From positions 248,001-312,000 of the forward strand of contig JAEUVB010000021.1 of assembly GCA_016786845.1 (NCBI GenBank): 64,000 nt of DNA, given 5' to 3'. The translations under genes were made by a program, and so were the position numbers. The stretch comes from Chitinophagaceae bacterium. GTDB lineage: Bacteria; Bacteroidota; Bacteroidia; Chitinophagales; Chitinophagaceae. Under the pieces are notes generated by a model. The model was given only the letters and a program-made list of their open reading frames with translations, was not told the origin of the DNA and searched no databases. This document shows positions 9,101 through 16,940 of this stretch, piece after piece; the first letter of the stretch is position 1; every line of letters begins with the position of its first letter.

Positions 9101-12100
9101 TGGTTCCATTAAAAAAGCTGAGTAGATGCTATCATTACAATCAATTCCGAGAAAAGGAAGATATTCTGAACGTAATCCGGGAGGCGGATTAAGTGCTGAC
9201 TGAAAAATACCGTAACATAAAAAAACGGTATCCAGATTGGCTACATAACCGTCCTCATCAAAATCGACAAAAAATCCAACTTCTTCATAAGCCTGGGTAT
9301 TATTATCATCACAATCAGTATGATTCAGAGAATAGCCAAGTGGCGGAGTGAGTGAGTCGGCGGCACAGGCCTGAGCTGTCTGATTAATGCCATAGCCGTC
9401 CTGATCATTATCAATATAAAAAGTAAAGTATCCATGTTTGCCGGAATCATTATCATCACAATCGGTACTATCGGCCAGAAAGCCACCCGGCTGCAAACAA
9501 GACAGGATGCTGACCGCATTGTTTCCGAACCCATCTCCATCAGCATCCTGATACCAGATTGTGGGTGTGTTTAAACTCGTTGTGTACAAAATCGTATTCA
9601 GGATTTCAGTCGCATTACAGGTGGTAACATAGGTGAAAGATCCTGAAACCTGATCGCCATTATTCATCATACCGGCGTTGAATATCGAATCATTGGGTCC
9701 CACATGAATTCCGTTTACATACCATTTATATTCCGGCTGGTTTCCCAGATAAGGAACACTCATTTTAAATATTATGTTCTCATTTAAACAGATTCCGGGC
9801 GACAATAAACTGAGTTGTGCCTGATTTGGAGGAACCGATAGTGATAAAGAAAATTCGTTTGCGGATCCTGAGAATTGAGACGGGGTAACCAAAGCAGTAA
9901 TACAGGCCCGGATATAATACGTGCTACCCGGATTCAAATTTTGCAAAACCAGTGTTTGGGCTGTTCCTCCGGAAGATGAATTACCGGTGCAACCCAGCAA
10001 TGTGCCCGAGCTTTCTAAACTACTATCCGTAAAAGAATAACCGAATAAAAGTGCTGCATCGGTAATATACGGATCAATGGTAATGGAAGTTTCCCTGTTT
10101 GTTGCGATAAATTTATACCAGACATCTCTGGCATTACCCGGTGGTACACAAATTCCCGGGATAAAAGAAGCGGTTGAAAGCCTGGCATTATCAGTAATAT
10201 TAGAACAAGTTTGAACCAAGGATGCTGTTGCCGGGAAATCGTTTTTTGACGTTAAAATGCTTATTTCAAAATTTTGAAGGGATTGAGCCGGATTATTATG
10301 ATAAACCCTGATATAATATTCCTTACCGGGTATCAAATCTCTTATACCGTAGTATTCAGTTGAATCAGAATTAGATGGGAAAAAAAAATAATTTAAGTAA
10401 GCTCCCTGATATTGGTTAGAATTACTCAGATTGCTGCATGATACTGAATCATAGATTTGACAGGAGGGTCTGTTCAGAGATAGGCGCTTGATCTTGACAA
10501 AATGACTATTACTGCTGGCAGTAAATTTATACCAGGTATCCTTCATATTTAAACTATAGGGAGAATGAGGGCCCGTATAGAATGGTACTCTGCTGGTAGA
10601 TAAAAATGTATTCCCAGTGCTGGAGAAGGAACTTACGGTGTCTCCCGGAAGCCCGGGTATTAAACTTATAGCGGTACAGGGCTCATCATTCAGGGGGGTG
10701 AGTACGCTAATGGTATAATCAAATTTATCCGTGACCCCGAATTGCTTCATGATTCTTATATAATAGGTGTGTCCGGGTACAAGGTCTGAATAACCCAAAT
10801 AATCTGCATCAAGCATTAAGGGCGGGACAGACAAATAAGAAGGCAGGGAAGCATTGTTACATAACATGGAATATAGTCCCGCGTAACCACTTGCTAAAGT
10901 TGAATCAAACAGGGTTATTCCGGGTTTGTTGAGATTATCCGAAAGTCCGGCAATCTTTATGTAATGGCTGGTAGAAGTGGCGGTAACTTTAAACCACACG
11001 TCATTGAGTTGGTCTTCGGGCGTGGTTAAATGAATTGAGTTTGTGACAAAACTAACCTCCCGGGACGTGGCTAAGAACATATTTCCTGTAACAGCATTGT
11101 TCGTCGATGTATCACCCGGCATACCGGGTATGAGGTTGGTCGCTGTTGCCGGGTCATCATTGGTAGGCGTCAGGATGCAAATGGAGAATTCATTTTCAGT
11201 ATTATTATTGTTAGTCGGATTCAATTTTGATAATCGAACTAAATAATTATTCCCTGTAACGAGATTTGAAACGCCTATATAATTCACACCGGATCCGTAA
11301 TAGGGCGATTGACTGCTGATTAAATTATAAACCGTGATATTGGAAGGTGCAAAAAGGCAACCCGTGGGAAAAGGAGTAATATTGGAAGAATTTTTTTCGT
11401 AAATATTCAGAGATGGTGTGAAATTTCCCAGCCCATCTATTTTTAATAAATGAGACGGGGCACTTGCAGTAAATTCAAACCACAGATCGTTCTGCGAATA
11501 ATTGTTCGTAGGTGTTGCCAACAGCATACTGCCGTAATAAGGATTCAAACAGCTGGAGTCTCCGACGGATCCGGGAATTAAATTTTGTGCCGTACAAGCT
11601 TCATCATTCACAGGCGTCAACACACAGATGGAAAAATTTTGGGTGGCTACCACAGGGTTGAAAGCCGATCTGACAGATATAAAATAGGTATGACCGGGAA
11701 TTAAAGATGATGCATGAATGATATTCATTCCGCTGGAATTGGCAGTTGATTGCCCCTTCACTATTCCTGTAAAATTATATGGAGTACAACCTAATGAATC
11801 AAAAACCGTAACCATAGGTATATACGCCCCCAGGCCGTCTGCCCGAATAATATGACTGGTGGAAGTTGCCGTAAATTTATACCACACATCATTCGAAGTC
11901 TGACCGGCTATGGACGTAAAGATAGAAGCTGACGTCGTGGCCAGAAAACTATTCCCCATAGTAGGGTTGCTGCAAACGGTGCTGCCGGGGGAATCAGGCG
12001 TTAATGTGATGGCGGTGCAAGGCTCATCGTTTTCGGGTGTCAGAACGGCTACTAAGAAACTATCACTAATGGACGTCAATGTACTCTTCTGAATTCTAAA

Positions 12101-12517
12101 GAAATAGGTTTCGCCAATAATTAAATTAGACATTCCGCAAACAAATGTGCCCGGTGTATTGTTAAGACTCCCCCCAAGATAACAGGTTCCCGACGAAGTG
12201 AGAATAGTGGCACAGGGGAACATGGTATTGGCGTAGTAGAATTGAACAAATGGCTCAAAATCTCCTTGGCTGGTTATTCGTACCATATGACTCTGATTTG
12301 TAGCAACAAATTTGTACCAAACATCAATCGCCGCATCAATTTCACCGTTCGCGTTTGCCAAACTTCCTGCCACATCTGTCCCGCCGGTAATGAGGCCCGG
12401 TGTTTGTGCAGTCAGTAATGTAGCAACACAGGGATCGTCATTGGCAGGTGCGGGCTGCGCCAATAAGGTATACATACATCCTAGTATGAAAAGGACGGTA
12501 ATTAATAGTCGTTTCAT
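6182..12517 (-). CDS. Giant secreted multidomain protein (PPC-like, MopE-like, LamG, dockerin-like tail)
   Basis: About 2,111 residues from the ATG at 12517, chosen because MKRLLITVLFILGCMYTLLAQ is a clean signal peptide; the open frame extends 22 codons further into the preceding gene. Order: six repeats of about 140 residues opening with ND(E/D)PCTA and containing DVWYKFTATSTSH (pre-peptidase C-terminal-like beta-sandwiches), one Ig/PKD-like segment, five MopE-like calcium loops (DADGDGFG..DCDDND), four repeats with EYFIDTDPGVGN..GLFE, a LamG/concanavalin-like domain (LDGNDDYIQLPPI..FTIDFWIKT) and a C-terminal region ending in two EF-hand-like loops (DIDQSGGIDGDDF and DLDGSGGVDGDDF). The tail resembles dockerin but there is no usual T9SS Por sorting domain. 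The C-terminal ~170 residues are shared with the protein at 20207. Likely a cell-surface or matrix adhesin; it follows the beta-helix gene by 34 bases in one operon. Confidence 0.85.
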   Translation of the reverse strand: MKRLLITVLFILGCMYTLLAQPAPANDDPCVATLLTAQTPGLITGGTDVAGSLANANGEIDAAIDVWYKFVATNQSHMVRITSQGDFEPFVQFYYANTMFPCATILTSSGTCYLGGSLNNTPGTFVCGMSNLIIGETYFFRIQKSTLTSISDSFLVAVLTPENDEPCTAITLTPDSPGSTVCSNPTMGNSFLATTSASIFTSIAGQTSNDVWYKFTATSTSHIIRADGLGAYIPMVTVFDSLGCTPYNFTGIVKGQSTANSSGMNIIHASSLIPGHTYFISVRSAFNPVVATQNFSICVLTPVNDEACTAQNLIPGSVGDSSCLNPYYGSMLLATPTNNYSQNDLWFEFTASAPSHLLKIDGLGNFTPSLNIYEKNSSNITPFPTGCLFAPSNITVYNLISSQSPYYGSGVNYIGVSNLVTGNNYLVRLSKLNPTNNNNTENEFSICILTPTNDDPATATNLIPGMPGDTSTNNAVTGNMFLATSREVSFVTNSIHLTTPEDQLNDVWFKVTATSTSHYIKIAGLSDNLNKPGITLFDSTLASGYAGLYSMLCNNASLPSYLSVPPLMLDADYLGYSDLVPGHTYYIRIMKQFGVTDKFDYTISVLTPLNDEPCTAISLIPGLPGDTVSSFSSTGNTFLSTSRVPFYTGPHSPYSLNMKDTWYKFTASSNSHFVKIKRLSLNRPSCQIYDSVSCSNLSNSNQYQGAYLNYFFFPSNSDSTEYYGIRDLIPGKEYYIRVYHNNPAQSLQNFEISILTSKNDFPATASLVQTCSNITDNARLSTASFIPGICVPPGNARDVWYKFIATNRETSITIDPYITDAALLFGYSFTDSSLESSGTLLGCTGNSSSGGTAQTLVLQNLNPGSTYYIRACITALVTPSQFSGSANEFSLSLSVPPNQAQLSLLSPGICLNENIIFKMSVPYLGNQPEYKWYVNGIHVGPNDSIFNAGMMNNGDQVSGSFTYVTTCNATEILNTILYTTSLNTPTIWYQDADGDGFGNNAVSILSCLQPGGFLADSTDCDDNDSGKHGYFTFYIDNDQDGYGINQTAQACAADSLTPPLGYSLNHTDCDDNNTQAYEEVGFFVDFDEDGYVANLDTVFLCYGIFQSALNPPPGLRSEYLPFLGIDCNDSIYSAFLMEPFYVDADGDGYALNMDTVYVCFSNFPNFQNIAPPGYIRMHISLGIDCNDSDSSMHATYPFYVDADQDGYGTGAPVQVCAINASTPPTGYSLTIDDCNDNDPVIYPGIIDQMEYFVDADPGPGLGIGIPILPTAQDSIAFTANIITQNTIPTGNHLLVIRAHTCGLGWGLFEHRMFSITPGDIYTGPVESGEYFIDADPGVNNGIPFTFPASDTVNQTLAFSIPSNTAPGNHLIGIRVRDSLGNWGHFETKLILVLPPPEPSYPIVAAEYFIDTDPGVGNATPLNVSQADTILQSFNVPLPVNISEGIHLLAVRAKNSNGEWGLFEYRSFYVYPSEPNSNSIVAAEYFIDTDPGLGNATAYPVAALDTLLDTLNISLPNNLSYGLHRIAIRVKDQSGQWSLFEQQQFNYKEPPTLLPGSGHAITLDGNDDYIQLPPILNGAQQFTIDFWIKTSENRSNGTFWQKPTIIGNANPSAPDGDFGITTDNGQLGVWSGFCCGDQSMQTSTSIKDNQWHHVAAVNNGSNLVLYVDGILLPGSIPTNGGAVQNAIYPWRIGMNNSCCSGGSPHAGTVDEFRFWNTALSETQIRERMCRKITDSDPLYNNMTAYFNFDETGSSNAIDGSNQSNIGILQNGANRILSGAPIGNTSAYAYNGSSSTVNLTHPTRGDQIDASVSSGSAVGLQVYCVTERPNTQNGIDTLTDNDAYYGVFAVNGNTAQLNVTHNYSGVQNITNENGLNLYQRDRNDNSPWSNSSAAPNTNTNTLSTNTTYRQEYMLGMIQPSYATLNVKAFIQGFYEDNEQMRSVLNNQGQSNPTTDADTVQVNLHEANSPYNMAHTFTGILQTDGTITCTYPSSVSGQLYYIALKHRNSVETWSAAPVLLSPVSIYDFSTSATQAYGSNMIQVDNAPAIFAVYSGDIDQSGGIDGDDFNLLDPDIQTGNGGYLPTDLDGSGGVDGDDFNIFDPNVQVGVGIYLP

Positions 12518-12551
12518 AATTATTCTTTTATAAGGTCCGCTAATGATGCGC

Positions 12552-13691
12552 TTACTTCGCTTTTCTGGCTTGTATTTGCACATTCAAAGTACCACCTGCC
12601 GGCACACTGCTATTGAGCAAATTGATTGTATGAATATAGGGCAGTCGGGTATTACGACCATATGCCCAGTTCATTGTACTGGTCTCTTCAAATAAAACTC
12701 CCATGTCTTTTCCATCGGTCGCAGAATTGTTGGCAGGTCCTGTTGTAATACTAAAGTCGAGCAACGGATTATATGTTCCTGCATCTACTTGCGATTGACT
12801 GCCCAATTGAGGATTTTGCTGAGAAATATTTCCACCTCCGTCGATATTTGTATTAAAGTTCCAAGGGGAATTGTTGGTACAATTAAATGTAATATTGTTC
12901 TGAAAATAAATATTACTGATCGGTGCCATACCATTGGGGTGCGTATTATGGGTAACGCAGTTGACAAACACATTGTTCTTTAAACTAAATCCATTGGCTG
13001 AATTACCGAACAAACGATTCCCATCTACCTGATTTCCATAAAATAGATTATGATCAAATACAACATTCGTACAATTATTAAAATTCTCGATTGAACCTCC
13101 AAAACCATTGGATCTTGCAAATACATTATTGATGACTGTGCAATTTGTAAAATAATAGCTTGAACTAGCGGCGCTTACCGATGAGTTTTGAAAATAATTA
13201 CCTTCTACAAGCAGGTTATTCATAATAATACTGCCATAATTATTGCCCACATACAAAGAAAGAACTGCATTTGTAAATCTGTTTCGTATAACCCTAACGC
13301 TATTGACCGGGTTGCCCACATTGCCACTCCCATTGTTGCTTACTCTTAATTCTTGAGTAATATGCATACCCATAATGACTGAGCCATCGGCACTAAAAGA
13401 ATTCATATTTACAATCTGAATGAAATTTATATTCGCTTGCAGACTAGACATGCTTCGATCCGGACTTATGCCGGGCCCGATTAGCGTAATTTTTTTATCT
13501 ACGATATCGGCATTACCATAGTTTGTTGCGCTTGCATGAACATAAATACTATCTCCACTCGAAGATGCATTTATGGCGGATTGTATGTCATTAAACTGTG
13601 CAAGACCCGCCGGATTGTTATTGACGGTACGTATGGTCGCTTGTGCACTGAATGCGGTGAAAGCTAAAAGACTGAAGAAGAAGTTTTTCAT
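12552..13691 (-). CDS. Secreted right-handed parallel beta-helix protein (paralogue A)
   Basis: 379 residues with a signal peptide (MKNFFFSLLAFTAFSAQA). The mature start TIRTVNNNPAGLAQFNDIQ and the segment GDSIYVHAS..KKITLIGPG are a standard N-terminal cap of pectate-lyase-like parallel beta-helices. The middle is a ladder of Asn-rich turns (RNRFTN, NNLLVEGNYF, NNVFVN). It is a close paralogue of the proteins at 23862 and 24987 and of the N-terminal part of the one at 20207. All three small paralogues end in a similar tail (VQIQARKAK here). No catalytic residues of polysaccharide lyases can be named, so a structural or glycan-binding role is as likely as an enzymatic one. First gene of the unit leading into the giant protein, under a promoter with the TAGCTA double site. 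Confidence 0.88.
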   Translation of the reverse strand: MKNFFFSLLAFTAFSAQATIRTVNNNPAGLAQFNDIQSAINASSSGDSIYVHASATNYGNADIVDKKITLIGPGISPDRSMSSLQANINFIQIVNMNSFSADGSVIMGMHITQELRVSNNGSGNVGNPVNSVRVIRNRFTNAVLSLYVGNNYGSIIMNNLLVEGNYFQNSSVSAASSSYYFTNCTVINNVFARSNGFGGSIENFNNCTNVVFDHNLFYGNQVDGNRLFGNSANGFSLKNNVFVNCVTHNTHPNGMAPISNIYFQNNITFNCTNNSPWNFNTNIDGGGNISQQNPQLGSQSQVDAGTYNPLLDFSITTGPANNSATDGKDMGVLFEETSTMNWAYGRNTRLPYIHTINLLNSSVPAGGTLNVQIQARKAK

Positions 13692-13709
13692 GTTGTATTT
13701 TTTAAGATG

Positions 13710-13757
13710 TAAAAATGATATGATGATGAGGGATGTACAATAGCTAGATATAGCTAT
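13710..13757 (-). promoter_or_regulatory. Promoter with TAGCTA double operator, beta-helix/giant protein operon
   Basis: On the minus strand 13757-13741 reads ATAGCTATATCTAGCTA: two palindromic TAGCTA hexamers whose starts are 10 bp (one helical turn) apart. The site is followed at once by TTG (a -33-like element) and, about 20 bases on, by a weak -7-like stretch (ATCATTTTTA, near 13710-13719). The same 17-bp site occurs at the same position relative to the core promoter at 14960 and 16924. The start codon is 49 bases past the site. Confidence 0.6.
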
Positions 13758-13847
13758 GAGTTCATTGGTATTTCATGCATGAAAGGGGATCAGTGCCCTG
13801 CATAAATATGATGCAGGGCCTGAACCGGGATTGATTGGGTAGGATTA

Positions 13848-14858
13848 TTATTCAGGTGATGAATAAATTCTGATAAAATGATTGCCGCGAATCAAACGAT
13901 TGCTGTTGACCAGATCCGCTAAATCCGCCCTATCCTTAGCACGATAAAATTCTTTAGCAAGATTATCTGCAACATTGCCAATATCACCGGCATTGGCCTT
14001 ATTGATACAATCTTCAAAAGTTTTTTCCTGACTCCATGCATGCATAAACGGCGACATAGATGCCTGTGAATCTGCATAGATCCCTTCGGAACCGGAAACG
14101 ACTTTGAATCCGGCCTGTATCCATTTTGAATTGTGAGAATTACCAAAGCAAGCCGTAGAAAATACCATTCTCAGCTTATTACGACGAGCAGCACTGATGC
14201 CTGCAATGATAGCATCCTTGACCTGTGTGCCTGTTTTCTCACCATCTTTAAAAAATAATCTGCTGCGGGTGCCACCGTGTGTACAAAGCACTAAGTCTAC
14301 CGCCAATGTACTGGATCGACTGGCAGCCAAATCCAATTTACTGATCATGTTGGCCAATGTCGCCTGATTGCCGGTAATACGATGTATCCTTCTGTAGGCA
14401 TTCGCCAAATGCAAATCAACCAAAGCATTCGAACCGGTTTCTATAAATTCATAAAGAAAACGTTCTGCAGGATCGGTCAATCCATCGGACAAAAAAGTGA
14501 TTTGTACCAATTCACGGTTTGCTTGTGCTACAGGTTTAAAGGGTGCAAAGGGTAGCACAATGGGTACACTCCCGGTGCCGGTCATCATGAACGGACCGCG
14601 GTGAGTACCCGCAGGTGTATTCACCTCAAAATGCATTAAAAACACATCCGGTATCACTACACCGAAAGGCCCTGTTCCTTCGCGGTCCTTCCACTCGGCA
14701 GTTCTGCCTGAAAACTTTCCATAGCCATCTGTGATCTTGGTCAGGATCAAATCATTGCTTCCTCCCATCAAGTCAAGCTCTATCAATTTAACTTCTACAT
14801 TACCTGCGGGTGTCATATCGTTGTAAAAGACACTTCCGCTTACATTAATTCTTGCCAT
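13848..14858 (-). CDS. Caspase-fold (clan CD-like) protein with N-terminal transthyretin-like domain
   Basis: 336 residues without signal peptide. Residues 1-105 look like a carboxypeptidase-regulatory/transthyretin-type beta-sandwich (NVSGSVFYNDMTPAGNVEVKL, TDGYGKFSG). Residues 185-265 carry the clan CD pattern: a hydrophobic strand followed by His-Gly (DLVLCTHGGT, H194-G195) and a second hydrophobic strand ending Ala-Cys (RMVFSTACFG, Cys237). That spacing and order fit a caspase/CHAT/gingipain-like catalytic dyad. What it cleaves is unknown. It has its own promoter carrying the TAGCTA double site shared with the neighbouring response regulator and beta-helix genes, so it is predicted to belong to the same regulon. 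Alternatives: a catalytically inactive caspase homologue, or a CHAT protease whose partner lies outside the window. Confidence 0.7.
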   Translation of the reverse strand: MARINVSGSVFYNDMTPAGNVEVKLIELDLMGGSNDLILTKITDGYGKFSGRTAEWKDREGTGPFGVVIPDVFLMHFEVNTPAGTHRGPFMMTGTGSVPIVLPFAPFKPVAQANRELVQITFLSDGLTDPAERFLYEFIETGSNALVDLHLANAYRRIHRITGNQATLANMISKLDLAASRSSTLAVDLVLCTHGGTRSRLFFKDGEKTGTQVKDAIIAGISAARRNKLRMVFSTACFGNSHNSKWIQAGFKVVSGSEGIYADSQASMSPFMHAWSQEKTFEDCINKANAGDIGNVADNLAKEFYRAKDRADLADLVNSNRLIRGNHFIRIYSSPE

Positions 14859-14928
14859 TTGATTTTTGATTTTTTTCGCCTACTCTGGAATTGGATTTTC
14901 GGCATACTCCATCTGTTGTTTGGTTATA

Positions 14929-14976
14929 CAAAGATGTAAGCGCGTCTGTTTTTTTACAATATCTAGATATAGCTAT
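14929..14976 (-). promoter_or_regulatory. Promoter with TAGCTA double operator, caspase-like gene
   Basis: On the minus strand 14976-14960 reads ATAGCTATATCTAGATA, directly followed by TTG (14959-14957) and, after 20-odd bases, by TACATCTTTG (14938-14929), a good Bacteroidota -7 element. The site centre lies 39 bp from the last base of the -7 box, almost the same as the 38 bp at the response-regulator promoter. The start codon is about 70 bases past the -7 box. Confidence 0.7.
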
Positions 14977-15024
14977 ACTCAAACAGCAATGGGTTGGACT
15001 ATCAGATATAGGCATAAAAAGCCC

Positions 15025-16251
15025 TTAAACGATGGTCACAAAAGGCTTCAGCTTATCGCAATCAAAAACGATGGTGAGTCGGTCACTCTGTATATCTTGT
15101 ACGCATTGTTTCATGCGATCCTTGATCTGTATCAAACTCTCCTTCAAAAATTCCTTGCTGAGTTTGGATTGATGGAAATAAGTATTGATTTTATACTCAC
15201 AAATTTTATGATTGGACTGTACAATTTCCTGTCCATAATTTTTTACCCGGGTAATAAATTGTTCATGTGCATTCTCATCGACATTGATATTGGCCAGCCA
15301 AATAATATCGCCAATATTATCCATGAGTTGTCTGGTCTGTTGCACGACCTTCACCGTATGAGGCCTTGCATCCTGATGTTTTTCCTGAAGCTGTAACGAC
15401 AAATCGGCAAACACATGGATACTGCTTAAACTCGCTCCCACTTCATCTTGTAAGGTTTGATGCATCCGGATCAAATTCTGTTGCCGGGCATTTTCATCGC
15501 GCAACAATCTTTGCTGCTGCTCCATCATCACCTGCATTTTCTCACCTTCGGCAAAAAGTAAATCTTGGGTTTCCATTTTCTCCTTCTGGTTCAGATAATT
15601 CCGATATCCCAATGCCGAAGAAAAGATGAGGATGTCAATCAAGCAGCCTACAAAATAAAGTTGGTACTGATATAAGCCTATGAATTTAACTTGAAAATAG
15701 ACCGAGAATATCGTGAGTAAACTAAATATCGCATAAGCAAACCCACCCGTAATAATGGTGCGGATGAAAATTGTTTTACGGACATGCCAGGCACCAAAAA
15801 GACCTAAAAATGCACAGCCTGAGAGTGCCAATTTGGAGGCCAGAAAAAAAGTTCGACTTAAATAACATTCGTCTGTAAAGATCAATTTATATAAATGAAT
15901 CATCAGTAACACCCCCGCAGTAATATAAAAAAGTTGAACGGCCAGTTTGATGACCACAGCATTGTTGTTGATTTGCAACACCTTAGAAATGAACAATACA
16001 TAGCTCACCAGCATGTAAAGGATAATGGGGTAATCTAAAGCATAGGCAAATCTATTGGACGAAATCTCAAATGAATCATAATGAGTGATTCGCCTGAATA
16101 AAAGATAGATGGCCAAAGCAAATAAATAATTCGCATAAAGTAATATAAATCGATCTCGCTGCTGCACATAAAGAATGGCATGATAAAAACAGGTTATGGT
16201 CGCTGCGCCTAAAGCAAAATACTCAATGATCTCCTGTCCGTTCAAAGCCAT
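15025..16251 (-). CDS. Degenerate 7TM histidine kinase homologue lacking His and ATPase core
   Basis: 408 residues. Residues 1-220 contain about seven hydrophobic helices (7TMR-DISM-like, no periplasmic sensor domain), followed by a coiled-coil linker (QKEKMETQDLLFAEGEKMQVM) and a region that aligns with HisKA_3. Where active kinases have LHDDIGSTLSS this protein has LQDEVGASLSS, so the phospho-acceptor His is Gln268. The dimerisation helix is otherwise kept (DNIGDIIWLANI, compare EDIIWSLKI in the neighbour). The ATPase region is reduced to about 40 residues with no N-box Asn and stops before any DNGKGF box; I found no continuation in other frames. It therefore cannot autophosphorylate. It follows the response regulator by 2 bases and probably acts as a partner or phosphatase-like modulator of the kinase/regulator pair upstream. 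Confidence 0.8.
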   Translation of the reverse strand: MALNGQEIIEYFALGAATITCFYHAILYVQQRDRFILLYANYLFALAIYLLFRRITHYDSFEISSNRFAYALDYPIILYMLVSYVLFISKVLQINNNAVVIKLAVQLFYITAGVLLMIHLYKLIFTDECYLSRTFFLASKLALSGCAFLGLFGAWHVRKTIFIRTIITGGFAYAIFSLLTIFSVYFQVKFIGLYQYQLYFVGCLIDILIFSSALGYRNYLNQKEKMETQDLLFAEGEKMQVMMEQQQRLLRDENARQQNLIRMHQTLQDEVGASLSSIHVFADLSLQLQEKHQDARPHTVKVVQQTRQLMDNIGDIIWLANINVDENAHEQFITRVKNYGQEIVQSNHKICEYKINTYFHQSKLSKEFLKESLIQIKDRMKQCVQDIQSDRLTIVFDCDKLKPFVTIV

Positions 16252-16253
16252 GA

Positions 16254-16889
16254 CTATCGCTTGACATTATTTTTTAAAGCATAAGCAACAGCTTCGCCCA
16301 AAGAATGGACCTGCAATTTTTCATAGATCTTCTTAATATGATTATTCACCGTCCCGTAACTGATATTTAAATCGTCGGCTATCATTTTATAACTCTTTCC
16401 GTCAGCCAGTTTGTGTAAGACTTCCAATTCTCGCGGACTCAAGGTCTCGAGCTTATCATCGCGGGTGTCCGGTTTATTAAAAAAACGCATCACCTGTAAA
16501 GCCACACTCGGAGTCATAAATGCACCGCCCTTGTGAACCTCCGTGATACAATCAATGATGCTTTGAATAGATGCTTTTTTGAGTATATACCCATCGGCAC
16601 CGTTTTGCAGACAAGCGAATATCTTTTTCTCATCTTCGTAAACGGTCTGCATAATGACTTTCACCTCGGGAAAATGTTGCTTGATCAGTCTTACCCCTTC
16701 GATTCCGTCTACCACCGGCATTTCAATATCCATCAGCACAATGTCCGGTAAAGCCGCACCGATGTCTTCCAAAACCTTAGTACAATTTGAAGCATGTCCC
16801 ACGCAATTCATATTGTCGGTCAACTCCAGTAAAGCGATCAAGCTTTCACATCGGGCCTGATTATCATCATAGATAAATACATTGATCAT
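16254..16889 (-). CDS. NarL/LuxR-family response regulator
   Basis: 211 residues. Receiver with DD at 8-9, phospho-acceptor Asp54 (VLMDIEMP) and Lys in GYILKKAS. C-terminal LuxR helix-turn-helix with LSPRELEVLHKLADGKSYKMIADDL and YGTVNNHIKKIYEKLQ. It lies between a complete propeller kinase (ends 16914, upstream) and the degenerate kinase (starts 16251, downstream). Its own promoter has a TAGCTA double site (16924-16940) and a perfect -7 box, which suggests autoregulation and makes it the best candidate for the protein that binds the three TAGCTA sites in this region. That link is inference from position only. Confidence 0.95.
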   Translation of the reverse strand: MINVFIYDDNQARCESLIALLELTDNMNCVGHASNCTKVLEDIGAALPDIVLMDIEMPVVDGIEGVRLIKQHFPEVKVIMQTVYEDEKKIFACLQNGADGYILKKASIQSIIDCITEVHKGGAFMTPSVALQVMRFFNKPDTRDDKLETLSPRELEVLHKLADGKSYKMIADDLNISYGTVNNHIKKIYEKLQVHSLGEAVAYALKNNVKR

Positions 16890-16893
16890 GGGC

Positions 16894-16940
16894 CAAAATT
16901 AAACATTCTAACTTTAGCCCTTATAGCTAAATATAGCTAT
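16894..16940 (-). promoter_or_regulatory. Promoter with TAGCTA double operator, response regulator gene
   Basis: On the minus strand 16940-16924 reads ATAGCTATATTTAGCTA, with both TAGCTA hexamers intact and 10 bp apart. A perfect TAATTTTG (-7 type, 16901-16894) ends 38 bp from the site centre and only 4 bases before the ATG, so the transcript would be nearly leaderless. The operator lies inside the last codons of the upstream kinase gene (coding IAIFSYKG), which shows that the regulator can be transcribed separately from the kinase. Confidence 0.7.

Noticed and set aside
14866..15396. 176-codon plus-strand frame starting opposite the caspase-like promoter
   Set aside because: Mostly antisense to the degenerate kinase gene, and its first part overlaps the TAGCTA promoter on the other strand. 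No family resemblance.
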